Source of the DNA: Brachypterus glaber
Lineage: Eukaryota > Arthropoda > Insecta > Coleoptera > Kateretidae
Assembly: GCA_958510825.1 (NCBI GenBank)
Contig: CAUEHQ010000004.1
Span: 21,001-85,000, forward strand
DNA length: 64,000 nucleotides
Reading direction: 5' to 3'
Position 1 is the stretch's first letter. Each line of letters starts with the position of its first letter. Shown here piece after piece: positions 32,169 through 43,033 of this stretch. The notes below the pieces were generated by a model, which was given only the letters and a program-made list of their open reading frames with translations, did no database searches and had not been told where the DNA came from. The position numbers and the translations under genes were made by a program.

Positions 32169-33610
32169 ATGGGTGAGCCACCGCCCGGAGGGGGCAAGCC
32201 ACCGCCCGAAGGGGGCACAGACTCATCCCTTTCAGAATTTTCACAATTTAAGAAATTATCCCCATTATTGACAGAGGATTCCAAGAATCTAATAAAAACC
32301 CTGCACCAAATATCCCCCATTGACGTGCCTTTGATAAAGGAACTAGAAAAAGAACTTAATGTAATTACCCTTTCAAAATCAGACGACAATGAACTACTGG
32401 AAGAAATCAAGCTAGTGACAAAGAAACTTTTTAACGTAAAAAACAGAAAAATCCAATATTCAGAATCAGACCAAGCTCCATTCATCATAATGGCTGAAAG
32501 TAAAAAAGGCAATGTAGGAAATATCCATCCAACTGATTTAGGCAAAATTCTATTCAAAGCTAAAGTATTAAATATTAAAAATATCTCAAAAAAAGGCATA
32601 AATAAAATAGCAGTGGAATTCAAAAATTTTACAGATGCAAATAAACTTATGTCGAACCAAGAAGTACTTAATCAGGGATTCAAAACATATATCCCACAAA
32701 GATTAGTACAGTGTAAAGCACTGATTAAAAATGTAGGCTTGAGTATAACTGATGATGACGTACAGATTTATAGTGAAAGTAAAGTTAGAATAATAGGCGC
32801 CAAGAGATTTAATAAAAAAGTGATTGACGGAAATGAAATTAAATATACACCTACCTTCACTGTGTTACTAACCTTTGCAGGACGAAAACCACCAGAAGAA
32901 ATAACCCTGTTCGAGTCTCGATTGAGAGTAGAAACATATATTAGCCCTGTCTTACAATGTTTCAAGTGCCTGCGTTTTGGACACTCAAAATTCCAATGCA
33001 GAAGTAAGGTCAGATGTGACAAATGTGGAGAAAACCATTTAAGTTCAGAATGTTCAGCGAAAATCACATGTATAAACTGTGGTATGGACCACAAAGCAAC
33101 AAACAAAGAGTGTATGGAATTTTCTAGACAAAAACAATAAACGAAGCCATGGCATTTCATGGATACACAGCATTCGAAGCATCACAAATATTCCCAAGGC
33201 CAAATCAAAAAAAAAAGACAGAAGCTAGAAGAACACAAGATTACCCAGCTCTTACAGAAAATATAAATATAATTCCAAGTTCAACCAAATATTCACAAAT
33301 TGTTCAACGTAAGAAACGAAAACAAGATCAAAACAGCATTCAAGGATATGACAAATCAGCTCATAGTGAGATTCTTGGGCCATCGGCAGCAAGAATGAGA
33401 ACAGAAAAAGAAGTACACAACAGCAGTATAGAAGAGAATGATATGGATACTTCAGGAGCAGAAATACCTTCTTATGTTCAACCTGCATCCCAATTTCAAA
33501 CAAATAATATATTACAGCTTTCTGATATACTAATGTTTATTGACCAGTTTCCTCCCGTATTCAAAGACTTTTTTTTCAACTTAATAAATAAAACTAACTC
33601 TCTCATCTAA
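32169..33610 (+). pseudogene. I-type ORF1 (gag-like, three CCHC knuckles), one frameshift
   Basis: ATG at 32169, in 'GCCATGGGTG', starts a frame of 323 codons to 33140, and the protein continues in another frame at 33149-33610. The N-terminus is Pro/Gly-rich ('PPPGGGKPPPEGG'). The centre (about 130-250) has the fold order of insect ORF1 proteins. The zinc knuckles are CFKCLRFGHSKFQC (residues 264-277), CDKCGENHLSSEC and CINCGMDHKATNKEC. The stop falls right after 'FSRQKQ', and the second piece begins 'EAMAFHGYTAFEASQIF', the usual continuation in this family. The break is near 33138 in an A-rich run and looks like one extra base. It would act as RNA chaperone and particle protein for retrotransposition. 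Confidence 0.85.
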
Positions 33611-33636
33611 CACAACCAAACCTCTCCAACAAAATC

Positions 33637-36600
33637 ATGAATATTCTTCATTGGAACATAAGAGGATTTTTTTCTAATAAAGAAACACTTATAACCTTGA
33701 TCAGGGACTATGACCTTGATATCGTATCTCTAAACGAAACCTTGTTGAAACCAAAAAAATCGATTTATATTAAAGGCTATTCCAGCGTCAGGGAAGATAG
33801 ACCTGATGGATGGGGTGGACTATTGACCTTTATTAAAAACACAATCTCATATACCACACATATTATAAATACTACTTTACCCTATGGTTGGCAAACATTG
33901 GCAATTGAGCTGGAAAAAATTATAATCATCAATATGTATATCAATCGGCATGATATTTTAAATCTTAACAATCTAGAAGAGATTGTCAATCAGTTTAATA
34001 AACCTGTATTATTAATTGGAGATCTAAACACCCAGCATATGATGTGGGGCTCAGAAATTTCAAATTTAAATGGAGATAGGTTATATGAATTTCTTGATCT
34101 AAATGATATGGTCATCCTAAATGATGGCAGCCCAACAAGAATAAGAGCACCAGAAGAAAGAAAAAGTTGCCCAGATGTGGCTATTTGGCAGCACAACTGG
34201 CTACAAAGTTTACCTGGAATGTGATAAATGACGCAGGACTAAGTGATCATTTTCCCTGCCTAATACAGTCAACTAATAGAATCAACAAAGAAGATAATTT
34301 CTTACCCAATTACAATTGTAAGAAGGCAAAGTGGGCGGAGTTTAGAGAAGACTTGGAAGGAAAAAACCACCATACCATAAACAGTTATGACACACTATAT
34401 AACAACATAATAGATAGTGCAAATAAATATATACCTCTAAAGAAAGAACCTATAGCCTCTAAGCCAAGACATCCATGGTGGGACAAGGAATGTTCAGAAT
34501 TAATAAAAAAAAGAAAAGATGCGTTTCATACATTTAAAACAGAACAAAGTACAGAAAATTTCATAGAGCTCAAGAGAATCCTAGCACAAACAAGAAGATC
34601 TTTAAGAGAAAAAAAGAAAAGTGGTTTCCAGCAATTCTGCGAAAAACTATCAAGGGATACCCCCATATCTACAGTTTGGTCTACGATAAGATCATTCAGT
34701 AAAAGTATCAATGCTTCAAATAGCCACAAACCTCTAAATCCAAACCTTGGAGAAGAATTGTTAGATAAATTAACCATTCCCATCATAGAGCCTCATGAGG
34801 TGACAATTCCAGAATCAGCATTCAATACTATAAATAGTTCTACCTTCACAATGGACGAATTTAAAATGGCATTGGAGAGTAAAAACAAAGATACAGCACC
34901 AGGCTTAGATAAAATAACGTACTCTATAATGAAAAACTTACCGGATTCAACATTAGAAGCTCTATTAAAAATCTATAACGAACTATTAACGAATAGAAGT
35001 ACGATACCAAGTGATTGGAAATCTCAATTAATTTTACCCTTACCTAAACCCAAGAAAGATATTGAAAAACTATCGGGATGGAGACCTATCGCGTTAGGCT
35101 CATGCGTTTCAAAAATCCTCGAAATAATGATTAAAAACAGAATAGATTGGTATATGGAAAAAAACAAAATTATTTTTGAAGGTCAGACCGGATTCAGAAG
35201 AGGCAGAGGAACCTTGGATAACACAACATTTTTATATTCACAAATAGGTAGTGCCATGGCAAACAAAGAAAAAACTGTAGTCATATTGCTGGACATCAAT
35301 TCAGCTTATGATAATGTTCGCATGGATAAGCTTTTTGATCAACTACACAAATATAAGATCCCTTATGATTTAAGCAACCTAATACTCAAACTATTCATGG
35401 AAAGAAAAATCTACGTGAGAGATCCAAAAACGGGAAAAATCATAGGACCTGGGTTAGCATTTAAGGGTTTGCCTCAGGGCTCTCCCTTAAGTCCTATTAT
35501 GTTTAATATATATTGCAATGAATTAAAAAAATTGTTGGAAGATGGAGTTTACTTAATACAATTTGCAGATGACATAGTCATTTTTTGTAGCGGTCTAAAC
35601 GAAGAAGAAATTATTCAAAAAATTAATAGAACTATAGAGAAAATTATTATATGGCTCACTGAATACGGGTTGAAATTATCAACAGAGAAATCACAAGCTA
35701 TAGCATTTTATAGAGGAAAAACATTCAACAAAAACATCAAGATTAAAATTGACGCAAAGGAAATACCGTGGAAAATAGAAGTAAATTACCTGGGAATTAT
35801 TTTAGATGAAAAACTTAAATTTAAAACGATGATAGAGAAAATGTGTTGTGCAGCTGATAGAGGTATCAATGTTATGAGGGCTATAAGTAGAACATGGTGG
35901 GGATCAGATTCTCAGACCCTACTGATGTTCTATAGGGCATATGTTAGGTCACAGTTAGACTATGGCAGTTTCTTTCTCAGTAAAGGAATATTAAATTTAA
36001 GAAAATTGGACGTAATACAATTCAAGGCCTTAAGAACCGCTCTAGGTTTAATGAAAACCACTCCAACGAATATTATTTTGTCAGAAAGTGCAGAAATGCC
36101 CCTACACCTAAGACGGGTTGAGTTGGCTGCAAGATTTCTCATCAAACATTTTTCAATAAAAAACAGCATGATTAGCAGGTCAGTCATACAGCTCTTTGAA
36201 AGTTACTGCACTAATAATTACTGGAATAGTCATAACTCACCACTTATGGAAGCATTTGACGAGATATCGGAAATAATTCACATGATTGATGGCAAGGATA
36301 ATTATCCATGTTTTAGGACCAATTTTGAGCTCCAAGTATATTCCTTGGATTTTCGACAATTTGAACTGAAAAAAGAAAATGATAACAAAATAGAATTTAA
36401 TAGAATAATAGCTGAAAATTTTGAAAATTATAGTATATTTTATACGGATGGGTCAATCAACAAAAATATCGATAAAAATGAAGTAGGCATGGGAGTATAC
36501 TCAAACACAGAAAACATTAACTATTCTTCAAAACTACCAGATTTTTTCAATATCTGTTTGGCAGAGACTTACGCCATACTGTTTGCCCTAAACAAAATAG

Positions 36601-37307
36601 AGCTTTTGGACATAAATCAAGCCATTATATTTTCGGACAGCAAAAGTGCATTACAAAAAATATGTAGAAGAGGAATCATGACCAAAAACGACGGAATTAC
36701 TCTGCAAACAAGAAGTAAATTAGTTCAACTACGAAACCAAGGAAAGGATATACAGTTAGGGTGGATACCCAGTCATACACACATACATGGCAACGACAGA
36801 GCCGATTTTTTAGCCAAGATAGGGACTACGCTAGGTCATCCAGAAAATTTAAAAATAAATTATATGGACGCATTACCTATTATAAAATACAAAATATGGG
36901 AAAAATGGAAAGTGAAGTTTACAGAAATCTCACAGACAAAGGGAGTACAATACTCCATTACAGTTGGAAGTCCACTTAAAAATCCATGGTTTAAGAAATT
37001 TACCAAATTAAAAAGGGTGCATCAATCAACCATAAGCAGGATGAGGTCTGGACATGCGTTAACACCAACGCACTTATTCCGTATAAATAAAAAAGAAAAT
37101 GCAAACTGTCAATGTGGGGAAAGAGGGGATCTTCAACATATTCTATTTAATTGTGAATTAAATCACAACAACATCATGAGATTACATAATCATCTTCAGA
37201 TAGAAAATCGTCCATTTTCATTGCATGAAATCATTTTTACCAAATTAACAGAAAGGGTATCAATACAAATAATCGATTTTTTGCAAGTATCAAATATTAG
37301 GCTTTAA
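33637..37307 (+). pseudogene. I-type ORF2: endonuclease, reverse transcriptase, RNase H; one frameshift
   Basis: ATG at 33637. The AP-type endonuclease reads 'MNILHWNIRG', 'DIVSLNETLL' (Glu) and 'LLIGDLNTQHMMWG'. At about 34180-34200 the frame shifts, in the endonuclease, just before 'FTWNVINDAGLSDHFP' (the SDH motif). From there 1046 codons are open. RT: 'APGLDKITYSIMK', 'GWRPIALGSCVSKILE', 'ILLDINSAYDNV', 'GLPQGSPLSPIMFNIYC' and 'LIQFADDIVIFCSG' (FADD). RNase H: 'YTDGSINKN', 'AETYAILFAL', 'IFSDSKSALQ' and 'WIPSHTHIHGNDRADFLAK' with all acidic residues present. The C-terminal knuckle is 'CQCGERGDLQHILFNC'. RNase H points to the I clade rather than Jockey proper. The frameshift separates most of the endonuclease from RT. 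Confidence 0.9.
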
Positions 37308-37670
37308 CCCAGGCTCATTTAAATATAGTGGCTTTATTAGAAATGTACAAACATAAAAAGTGTTAAAAATAAAATCAGACTGCTTTGCTATAATGGTGTT
37401 GTGGCTTTAGTAATTTAGACATGCTTTTCATTAGTGTTTAAAAAAAAAAAAGTGCTTTTGGATGGAAAAAAAAGACATAGTGCTATGTAGTTGCTTTCAT
37501 TTGTTGAGTGTGGACAATAAACAGTATCAAATCATCACTGACCAATAAAATGTTGTAGACTGGGTGCACAGGCAGAGTACAAACTCGACGGACCTTGCAC
37601 AACAGCACAACTTACAGGAAATGGTCGGATAGCCCTGCAGCTAAGACCAACAACCACAGAAGAAGGAAGG
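37308..37670 (+). other. I-type element 3' UTR
   Basis: Non-coding. Contains AATAAA words at about 37363 and 37515 and ends in an AGAAGG-type tail against the target duplication. Confidence 0.6.
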
Positions 37671-37820
37671 AAGTAGTGACACTACGTTGACAGCCATTAA
37701 ACGCATTCTTTATTCTAGGGGGTTCAAATTTTTCACACTAGGTGGTGCGATTTGGTAACTTTATAAGGAATTTTATCATCAGAAATTGTAGTCTCTGTTA
37801 TCGTACTAGTTTTTCCTGGT

Positions 37821-37924
37821 AATACTTGCGGTTGAAATGTTGATATCTTTATCTGTGAATAATTTATTATATGTTTGAGCATTTTTGAGACTTTTAAATG
37901 GTAGTTTTTTTATTTTTATTAATT
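37821..37924. repeat. 104-bp target duplication at the copia insertion, left copy
   Basis: Identical in extent and near-identical in sequence to 42496-42599 on the far side of copia ('AATACTTGCGGTTGAAATG' to 'TTTTTATTAATT'). Y copy A contains this segment once (about 21366-21469, complement), proving that it is a duplication made at insertion. Confidence 0.95.
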
Positions 37925-38013
37925 GAAATCAAACAGAATTTTAACGGAAAAGAAATGTTCTTAGCCATATGGTTTCTTGACTTGCATCTGATGCTGCAAT
38001 ATATTGTATATAT
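37921..38013. other. filler DNA copied from copia pol, two pieces in opposite orientation
   Basis: 37921-37954 matches 41493-41526 of the copia pol gene in direct orientation ('AATTGAAATCAAACAGAATT' onward). 37952-38005 matches the reverse complement of 42020-42073 ('GCCATATGGTTTCTTGACTT' onward). The pieces join at a GAA microhomology. Eight bases, GTATATAT, then lead to the 5' LTR. Nothing like this is in Y copy A. Confidence 0.92.
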
Positions 38014-38162
38014 TGTTGGAATAATGACCTTGTTCAGGTTTTATATTGTTTAAAATATGATTACTACCTTTTTGATTATTGAAGTTGTCAGTTTGTTTTA
38101 AAATAAAGAGTAGAAGTTCACCTTATAAATTAAAACCTTTTTTTATTATTTAAGTTTCAATA
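38014..38162 (+). repeat. copia 5' LTR, 149 bp
   Basis: Begins TGTTGGAATAATG and ends TTTCAATA. Matches the 3' LTR (42350-42496) except for a small indel near the end, implying recent insertion. Short LTRs are usual in some copia lineages. Confidence 0.9.
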
Positions 38163-38180
38163 GGTTATGGGCCCAGCACC
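38163..38180 (+). promoter_or_regulatory. copia primer-binding site
   Basis: GGTTATGGGCCCAGCACC directly follows the 5' LTR. Drosophila copia uses a nearly identical site complementary to an internal part of initiator tRNA-Met (family knowledge). Confidence 0.85.
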
Positions 38181-38325
38181 TTGTAGGAATTAATTTGGAT
38201 AAATATTGGATGAATTAAAGTGTTATACTTAAAATTTGGACAAAAATTGATAAATTTTTTCAAAAACTGCCTGTTAAAAGTCAAAAAAAAAAAAAAATTC
38301 TGACAAGTTAAAATTCAGCACTATA

Positions 38326-41300
38326 ATGGACAAATTTCCATGTTTTGAAAAACTACATGGTAAATCAAATTTCTATTCATGGAGAACAATGGTTCTGGCT
38401 TATATGGACATTAATAACCTTTCAAAATTACTTACAAAGGAAGAAAAAGATCCTGCAAGCTCACCTGTTCCAGAAGACTCCGATGCTGTTTTAAGGGCGG
38501 AATATTTAAAAAATTGCGAAAACTATAGATATAGACTTGCATTAGCAAAAGCATTTATTTTATTTAATGTTGATTCAGATATTGTAACACAAATAACATG
38601 TTACTCTGAAGTAACTCAAATGTGGCAAGCAATCAACAATCTATTTGATAAAAAAAGTGAGTACACTTTACATGCTTTAGTAAAATCGTTGGTTGGAATA
38701 AAATGTGAATCCAAGTATACTATCCCTGAACACATATCTAAATATAATGAACTATGGTCGAGATTGGCTGAAAGAACTACTTCCAAAGAAGATGATGCAG
38801 ATTCGCTTGAAGCCGCTTTTAGACCTTTAGCAATGTCCATGAAAGCGAAAGCCTCATTATTTTTAACCACGCTGCCAGATGAATTAGATAACATAGTGGA
38901 TAATTTAAAAACAAAACAACATTTAACTTATGATGATGTATGTTTAAGATTATTGGAACTTTCCATTACAAATTCAACAATCGAAGATGAAAAAGCATAT
39001 TTTGTTAAAAAACAGAAATACAAAAAAACTTTGGAGTGTACCTACTGCAAAGAGAACAAAAAATGGTACAAGGGACACACCGTAGATTTTTGCAGAAACA
39101 AACAAAATCAAAAACAAGAAACTGCAAATATAGTGTGTGCTTCCGATTCGGAAGACGAAAATTTTGCCTATACGGCTACAAAAAATGACTATAAGAGCTC
39201 AAAATGGATTTTTGATACGGGAGCTACGTCTCATATGACGGGAAATAAAAATTGCCTCCAAAATCTTAGAGAATTTCATAGCTACATACGTCTTGGAAAT
39301 AATCAAAAAATTGCTGTTACGTACATTGGTGATGTTAAATTAAAAGCTTTAAAACCAAATGGAGACACGTTAAATTTGACCTTGTACGATGTACTATACT
39401 CACCTGATTTAAAATGTTCTTTGATCTCATGGGAAAAAGTAAAATCCAGGGGAGTAACAATGAAAGGTAACAAAAAAGAAATTACTTTATGGCATAATCA
39501 AAAAATAGTTGGTTGGATAATAACCGAAAATAAAGAACAAATTTTTCAAGAAATAAGCCAAGAAGTATGTAATATAAGTGTTGCTACATGGCATCGAAGA
39601 TTAGGACATGCTCCTATAAGTTCATTTAAAGACATTCAGAATGTAGTGGCTGATCCTCATGTTTTACCTGATAAAATTTCTAATAATATAGAGTGTGAAG
39701 CTTGCGAAAAATCAAAAATTACAAGAAAGATTTCAAGAGATATTGGAAACTCATGTACGGAAATTTTGGAAAAGGTACATTCAGATGTGGTCGGTCCGTT
39801 TTCTACAAGAAGTTTAGGAGGAAAGTATTATTTTGTATCTTTCATTGATGAATATTCACGTTATACGGAAGTAGCATTTTTAACACACAAAAGTGAAGTG
39901 GAAAAAGTTACAAAGGAATATATTAAAAGAATTCAACGTCAAACTGGTAAATTGGTTAAAATTTTTAAAAGCGACAATGGCGGAGAATATAAATCAAAAT
40001 CATTAGATGATTTTATGAAACAAAATGGTATTAAAACTGAATATTCTATACCCAGAGTGCATGAAACCAATGGACTGGCTGAAAGATTAAATCGTACTAT
40101 AGTGACAATGTCCAGAACAAGTTTAATTGATGCAGATTTGACACTTTCTCTTTGGGCAGAAGCTGTTGCTTATGCTGTTTATACAAAAAACCGATTGCCC
40201 CATTCTTACCACAAGAAAACACCATTTGAAATGTTTTATGGAAAGAAGCCATCTATAAGCCATTTAAAACCTTTTGGTCAACAAGCACTAATACACATTT
40301 CAAAAGAAGAGCAAAAACCTGGTAGCAAGTTGCTTTCTAGAGCTAAAGAGGTTAAAATGGTTGGTTATTCTGAGAAAGTTGGTTGGTATCGTTTTTGGAA
40401 TGGACAAAACAAAGTTAGTATATCCAGAGATTATAAATTTTTATCTGAAGAGGAAGGTATAACAATTTTAAAACCAATGAATACGGACATAAAAAAAAAT
40501 ATCAATAAAACCAATAAAGGTAAAATTAATTTTATACAGTCAATCATGCCCAATGAAGAAATTAAAATAAATGTGGATGATGCTGTAGATGATCATACAG
40601 AAATACATTTTGAGAATAATAATATTGAATCATATAACACAACCGAAGAAATGGAAGAAGGATCAAGTGAAGAAATAATTGTCGAAAATAATGAAACAAT
40701 TGAAACTAATTACGAAAGAAAGCTAAGAAATCGGGAAAATATCAAGAAACCAGAACGTTTTCAACATGTTGCTTGCGTGGCAAACATTGTAGAACCACAA
40801 ACTTATGGAGAAATGTTAAATAGCGACGAAAAGATTTTTTGGGAAAAGGCAATGGAGGAAGAAATATGTTCACTAAAGAGGAATAATACTTGGATCTTGG
40901 AGCCTTTACCTCCAAACAAAAATCTTGTTGGCTGCAAATGGGTTTTTAAAATAAAATCCAAACCAGATGGAACCCTTGAAAGGTACAAAGCAAGATTGGT
41001 CGCAAAAGGTTATTCTCAAAAGGAAGGAATCGATTATTTAGAAACATTTTCTCCAGTGGTACGCTATGACTCTATTAGACTACTTTTTGCACTGTCTGTA
41101 GCTAAGGACATGGTTTTTCGGCAATTTGATATAAAGACCGCATTTCTCAATGGAGATCTGCATGAAGAAATATATATGGAACAACCAAAAGGCTTTGAAT
41201 GTAAAGAAAACCCTTCTTTTGTTTGTAAGTTACAAAAAAGTCTTTATGGTTTAAAGCAGTCGCCAAAATGTTGGAACCAAAAATTTGTAAAATTTCTAAA

Positions 41301-42360
41301 AGAGCATTCTTTTAAACAATTGGAATCTGATAAATGCGTTTTTTACACGAAAGATGAAGAAGAGGTATTTTTAGCTCTATATGTTGACGATGGCTTACTA
41401 ATGTGCAAATCAACATATATCCTAACAAAATTTCTGAAACAACTTGAATCATGCTTTGAAATAACCGTTGCAAGTTCAAATTATTTTGTTGGAATTGAAA
41501 TCAAACAGAATTTTAACGGAAAAGAATTGTTCATAAGCCAAGAAGGTTATATTTTGCGTATTTTGGATAAATTTAATATGACTCAATGCAAGTCAAGTAT
41601 AGTTCCTGCTACACCTAAAATAATATTACAAGTTAACGAAAATTTAAATGATCAGGAACGTGATGAAATGAAAAACATTCCATACAGAGAAGCTGTAGGT
41701 TGTTTGATGTTCTTAGCAGTTGTGACAAGGCCAGACATTATGTACGCAGTAAGTCAAGTGAGCAAGTTTTTAAATAACCCTAATCAAGAGCACTGGATGG
41801 CTGTTAAGAAAATATTTCGCTATCTTAAGGGTACTCAAAATTATGGAATTTTATATAGAGGGAACTTGAATGAATTTGAAACTTATTCAGATTCTGATTT
41901 TGCTGGGGATCTTGAAACTCGACAGTCTACAAGTGGATATGTAACTGTAATGAACGGTGGTCCTATAACTTGGTCTTCTAAAAGACAGAAATGTGTGGCC
42001 AGATCAACAACAGAGGCGGAATATATTGCAGCATCAGATGCAAGTCAAGAAACCATATGGCTAAGAACATTTCTTCATGAATTAAATATAACTCTTAAGA
42101 AGTCGACTTTGTATATTGATAATCAAAGTACAATTCGATTAGTCAAGAATACCGAACATCACAAGCGGACGAAGCATATTGATATAAAATATCATTACAT
42201 CAGGGAGCAAGTAGAAAAAGAATATATTTGTGTTTGCTATATTCCATCAAATAACCAGTTGGCAGATTTCTTAACGAAACCGCTTCCAAAAGAGACTTTT
42301 ATTAAGAATAGGATTTTATTAAATATAAAACCTAAACAAAGCGGGGAAGTGTTGGAATAA
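38326..42360 (+). CDS. copia gag-pol polyprotein, 1344 aa, intact
   Basis: ATG at 38326; one frame to 42360. Order: gag (residues 1-230) with a variant zinc knuckle 'CTYCKENKKWYKGHTVDFC' (C-x2-C-x9-H-x4-C); aspartic protease 'WIFDTGATSHMTG' with Asp at 297; integrase zinc region 'HRRLGH...CEACEKSK' and catalytic Asp487 ('HSDVVGPF'), Asp550 ('KSDNGGEY') and Glu586 ('GLAERLNRT'), a D-x35-E spacing; reverse transcriptase 'FDIKTAFLNGDLHEEIYM' and YVDD at 1019-1022; RNase H 'YSDSDFAGD' and 'STTEAEYIAASDA'. Protease-integrase-RT-RNase H order defines Ty1/copia. No stop or frameshift, and LTRs nearly identical, so it may be a recently active copy. The end of the frame overlaps the first bases of the 3' LTR. 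Confidence 0.95.
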   Translation: MDKFPCFEKLHGKSNFYSWRTMVLAYMDINNLSKLLTKEEKDPASSPVPEDSDAVLRAEYLKNCENYRYRLALAKAFILFNVDSDIVTQITCYSEVTQMWQAINNLFDKKSEYTLHALVKSLVGIKCESKYTIPEHISKYNELWSRLAERTTSKEDDADSLEAAFRPLAMSMKAKASLFLTTLPDELDNIVDNLKTKQHLTYDDVCLRLLELSITNSTIEDEKAYFVKKQKYKKTLECTYCKENKKWYKGHTVDFCRNKQNQKQETANIVCASDSEDENFAYTATKNDYKSSKWIFDTGATSHMTGNKNCLQNLREFHSYIRLGNNQKIAVTYIGDVKLKALKPNGDTLNLTLYDVLYSPDLKCSLISWEKVKSRGVTMKGNKKEITLWHNQKIVGWIITENKEQIFQEISQEVCNISVATWHRRLGHAPISSFKDIQNVVADPHVLPDKISNNIECEACEKSKITRKISRDIGNSCTEILEKVHSDVVGPFSTRSLGGKYYFVSFIDEYSRYTEVAFLTHKSEVEKVTKEYIKRIQRQTGKLVKIFKSDNGGEYKSKSLDDFMKQNGIKTEYSIPRVHETNGLAERLNRTIVTMSRTSLIDADLTLSLWAEAVAYAVYTKNRLPHSYHKKTPFEMFYGKKPSISHLKPFGQQALIHISKEEQKPGSKLLSRAKEVKMVGYSEKVGWYRFWNGQNKVSISRDYKFLSEEEGITILKPMNTDIKKNINKTNKGKINFIQSIMPNEEIKINVDDAVDDHTEIHFENNNIESYNTTEEMEEGSSEEIIVENNETIETNYERKLRNRENIKKPERFQHVACVANIVEPQTYGEMLNSDEKIFWEKAMEEEICSLKRNNTWILEPLPPNKNLVGCKWVFKIKSKPDGTLERYKARLVAKGYSQKEGIDYLETFSPVVRYDSIRLLFALSVAKDMVFRQFDIKTAFLNGDLHEEIYMEQPKGFECKENPSFVCKLQKSLYGLKQSPKCWNQKFVKFLKEHSFKQLESDKCVFYTKDEEEVFLALYVDDGLLMCKSTYILTKFLKQLESCFEITVASSNYFVGIEIKQNFNGKELFISQEGYILRILDKFNMTQCKSSIVPATPKIILQVNENLNDQERDEMKNIPYREAVGCLMFLAVVTRPDIMYAVSQVSKFLNNPNQEHWMAVKKIFRYLKGTQNYGILYRGNLNEFETYSDSDFAGDLETRQSTSGYVTVMNGGPITWSSKRQKCVARSTTEAEYIAASDASQETIWLRTFLHELNITLKKSTLYIDNQSTIRLVKNTEHHKRTKHIDIKYHYIREQVEKEYICVCYIPSNNQLADFLTKPLPKETFIKNRILLNIKPKQSGEVLE
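42337..42349 (+). promoter_or_regulatory. copia polypurine tract
   Basis: 'CAAAGCGGGGAAG' immediately before the 3' LTR, the expected plus-strand primer position. Confidence 0.7.
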
Positions 42361-42496
42361 TGACCTTGTTCAGGTTTTATATTGTTTAAAATATGATTAC
42401 TACCTTTTTGATTATTGAAGTTGTCAGTTTGTTTTAAAATAAAGAGTAGAAGTTCACCTTATAAATTAAAACCTTTTTTTATTTAAAGTTTCAATA
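42350..42496 (+). repeat. copia 3' LTR, 147 bp
   Basis: Begins TGTTGGAATAATG, ends TTTCAATA, matched to the 5' LTR. Its last bases AATA overlap the first bases of the right 104-bp duplicate by microhomology. Confidence 0.9.
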
Positions 42497-42599
42497 ATAC
42501 TTGCGGTTGAAATGTTGATATCTTTATCTGTGAATAATTTATTATATGTTTGAGCATTTTTGAGACTTTTAAATGGTAGTTTTTTTATTTTTATTAATT
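42496..42599. repeat. 104-bp target duplication, right copy
   Basis: Pairs with 37821-37924. Y sequence continues normally after it ('CCGTAGTGTATATATAGTAG'). Confidence 0.95.
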
Positions 42600-42687
42600 T
42601 CCGTAGTGTATATATAGTAGTGTAGTATAGTAGTGTATATATAGTTTTTTAGTGAGTGATTAGTATACAAGAAAAACTTTTCTAATT

Positions 42688-43033
42688 ATGTCATGCTGTG
42701 TCATTGGCTGCCGCAGTGTAAAAAGAATAAATCTGGAGAAAGTTTCATTTTTTAAGTAAGTTGGGATTATATTGTCTTGTACATTTTGCATTTATATGTA
42801 TATAAAACCACAAATTTAGTGAGATTTAATTTATAGCCAGGGTTTTCTATTTTACAGGTTTCCAAAAGATAAAGCATTGTTGGAGCAATGGCTTGATATT
42901 TTTAAAATACCCAAATCTACGTAGGTATACTTTTTCTGAGAATAAATTTGTTTGCTCAAGGCATTTTAAATATGATGACATGGTTTTTGGAAAAGAGAAA
43001 GTACTTCTGAAGAAAGCCAGAGTTCGAACCTGA
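42688..43033 (+). pseudogene. THAP-domain transposase start with intron (Y copy B)
   Basis: ATG at 42688; exon 1 (42688-42755) encodes 'MSCCVIGCRSVKRINLEKVS'. An intron of 102 bases runs from GTAAGT (42756) to TTTACAG (ending 42857). Exon 2 continues in frame as 'FPKDKALLEQWLDIFKIPK', reaching TAG at 42922-42924. In the next frame the domain resumes: 'RRYTFSENKFVCSRHF' and 'DDMVFG', ending TGA at 43031-43033. The Cys pair, FPKD, Trp and CSRH give a full THAP zinc finger (C2CH). Only the DNA-binding end of a P-type transposase is present; the catalytic part was lost. The same break exists in copy A. Alternatively a further splice event removes the stop. Confidence 0.8.

Larger units (their letters stand above)
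31972..37670 (+). mobile_element. full-length I-type non-LTR retrotransposon
   Basis: Flanked by a perfect 12-base target duplication, AAGTAGTGACAC, at 31960-31971 and 37671-37682; Y copy A has this target once (21605-21616, complement). It has a 197-base 5' UTR, ORF1 with three zinc knuckles, ORF2 with endonuclease, RT and RNase H, a 360-base 3' UTR, and ends in an 'AGAAGGAAGG' tail rather than poly(A). Two single frameshifts are the only coding defects seen, so the copy is young. Confidence 0.9.
38014..42496 (+). mobile_element. Ty1/copia LTR retrotransposon with intact gag-pol
   Basis: LTRs of 149 and 147 bases, primer-binding site, one long gag-pol frame and a purine tract. It has no standard 5-bp target duplication; the junctions are aberrant (see the 104-bp duplication and filler). 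Everything needed in cis and trans for mobility seems present. Confidence 0.93.

Noticed and set aside
38014..42496. A standard 5-bp target duplication at the copia LTR ends
   Set aside because: Flanks are TATAT before the 5' LTR and ATACT after the 3' LTR; they do not match, and the junctions are explained by filler and the 104-bp duplication.
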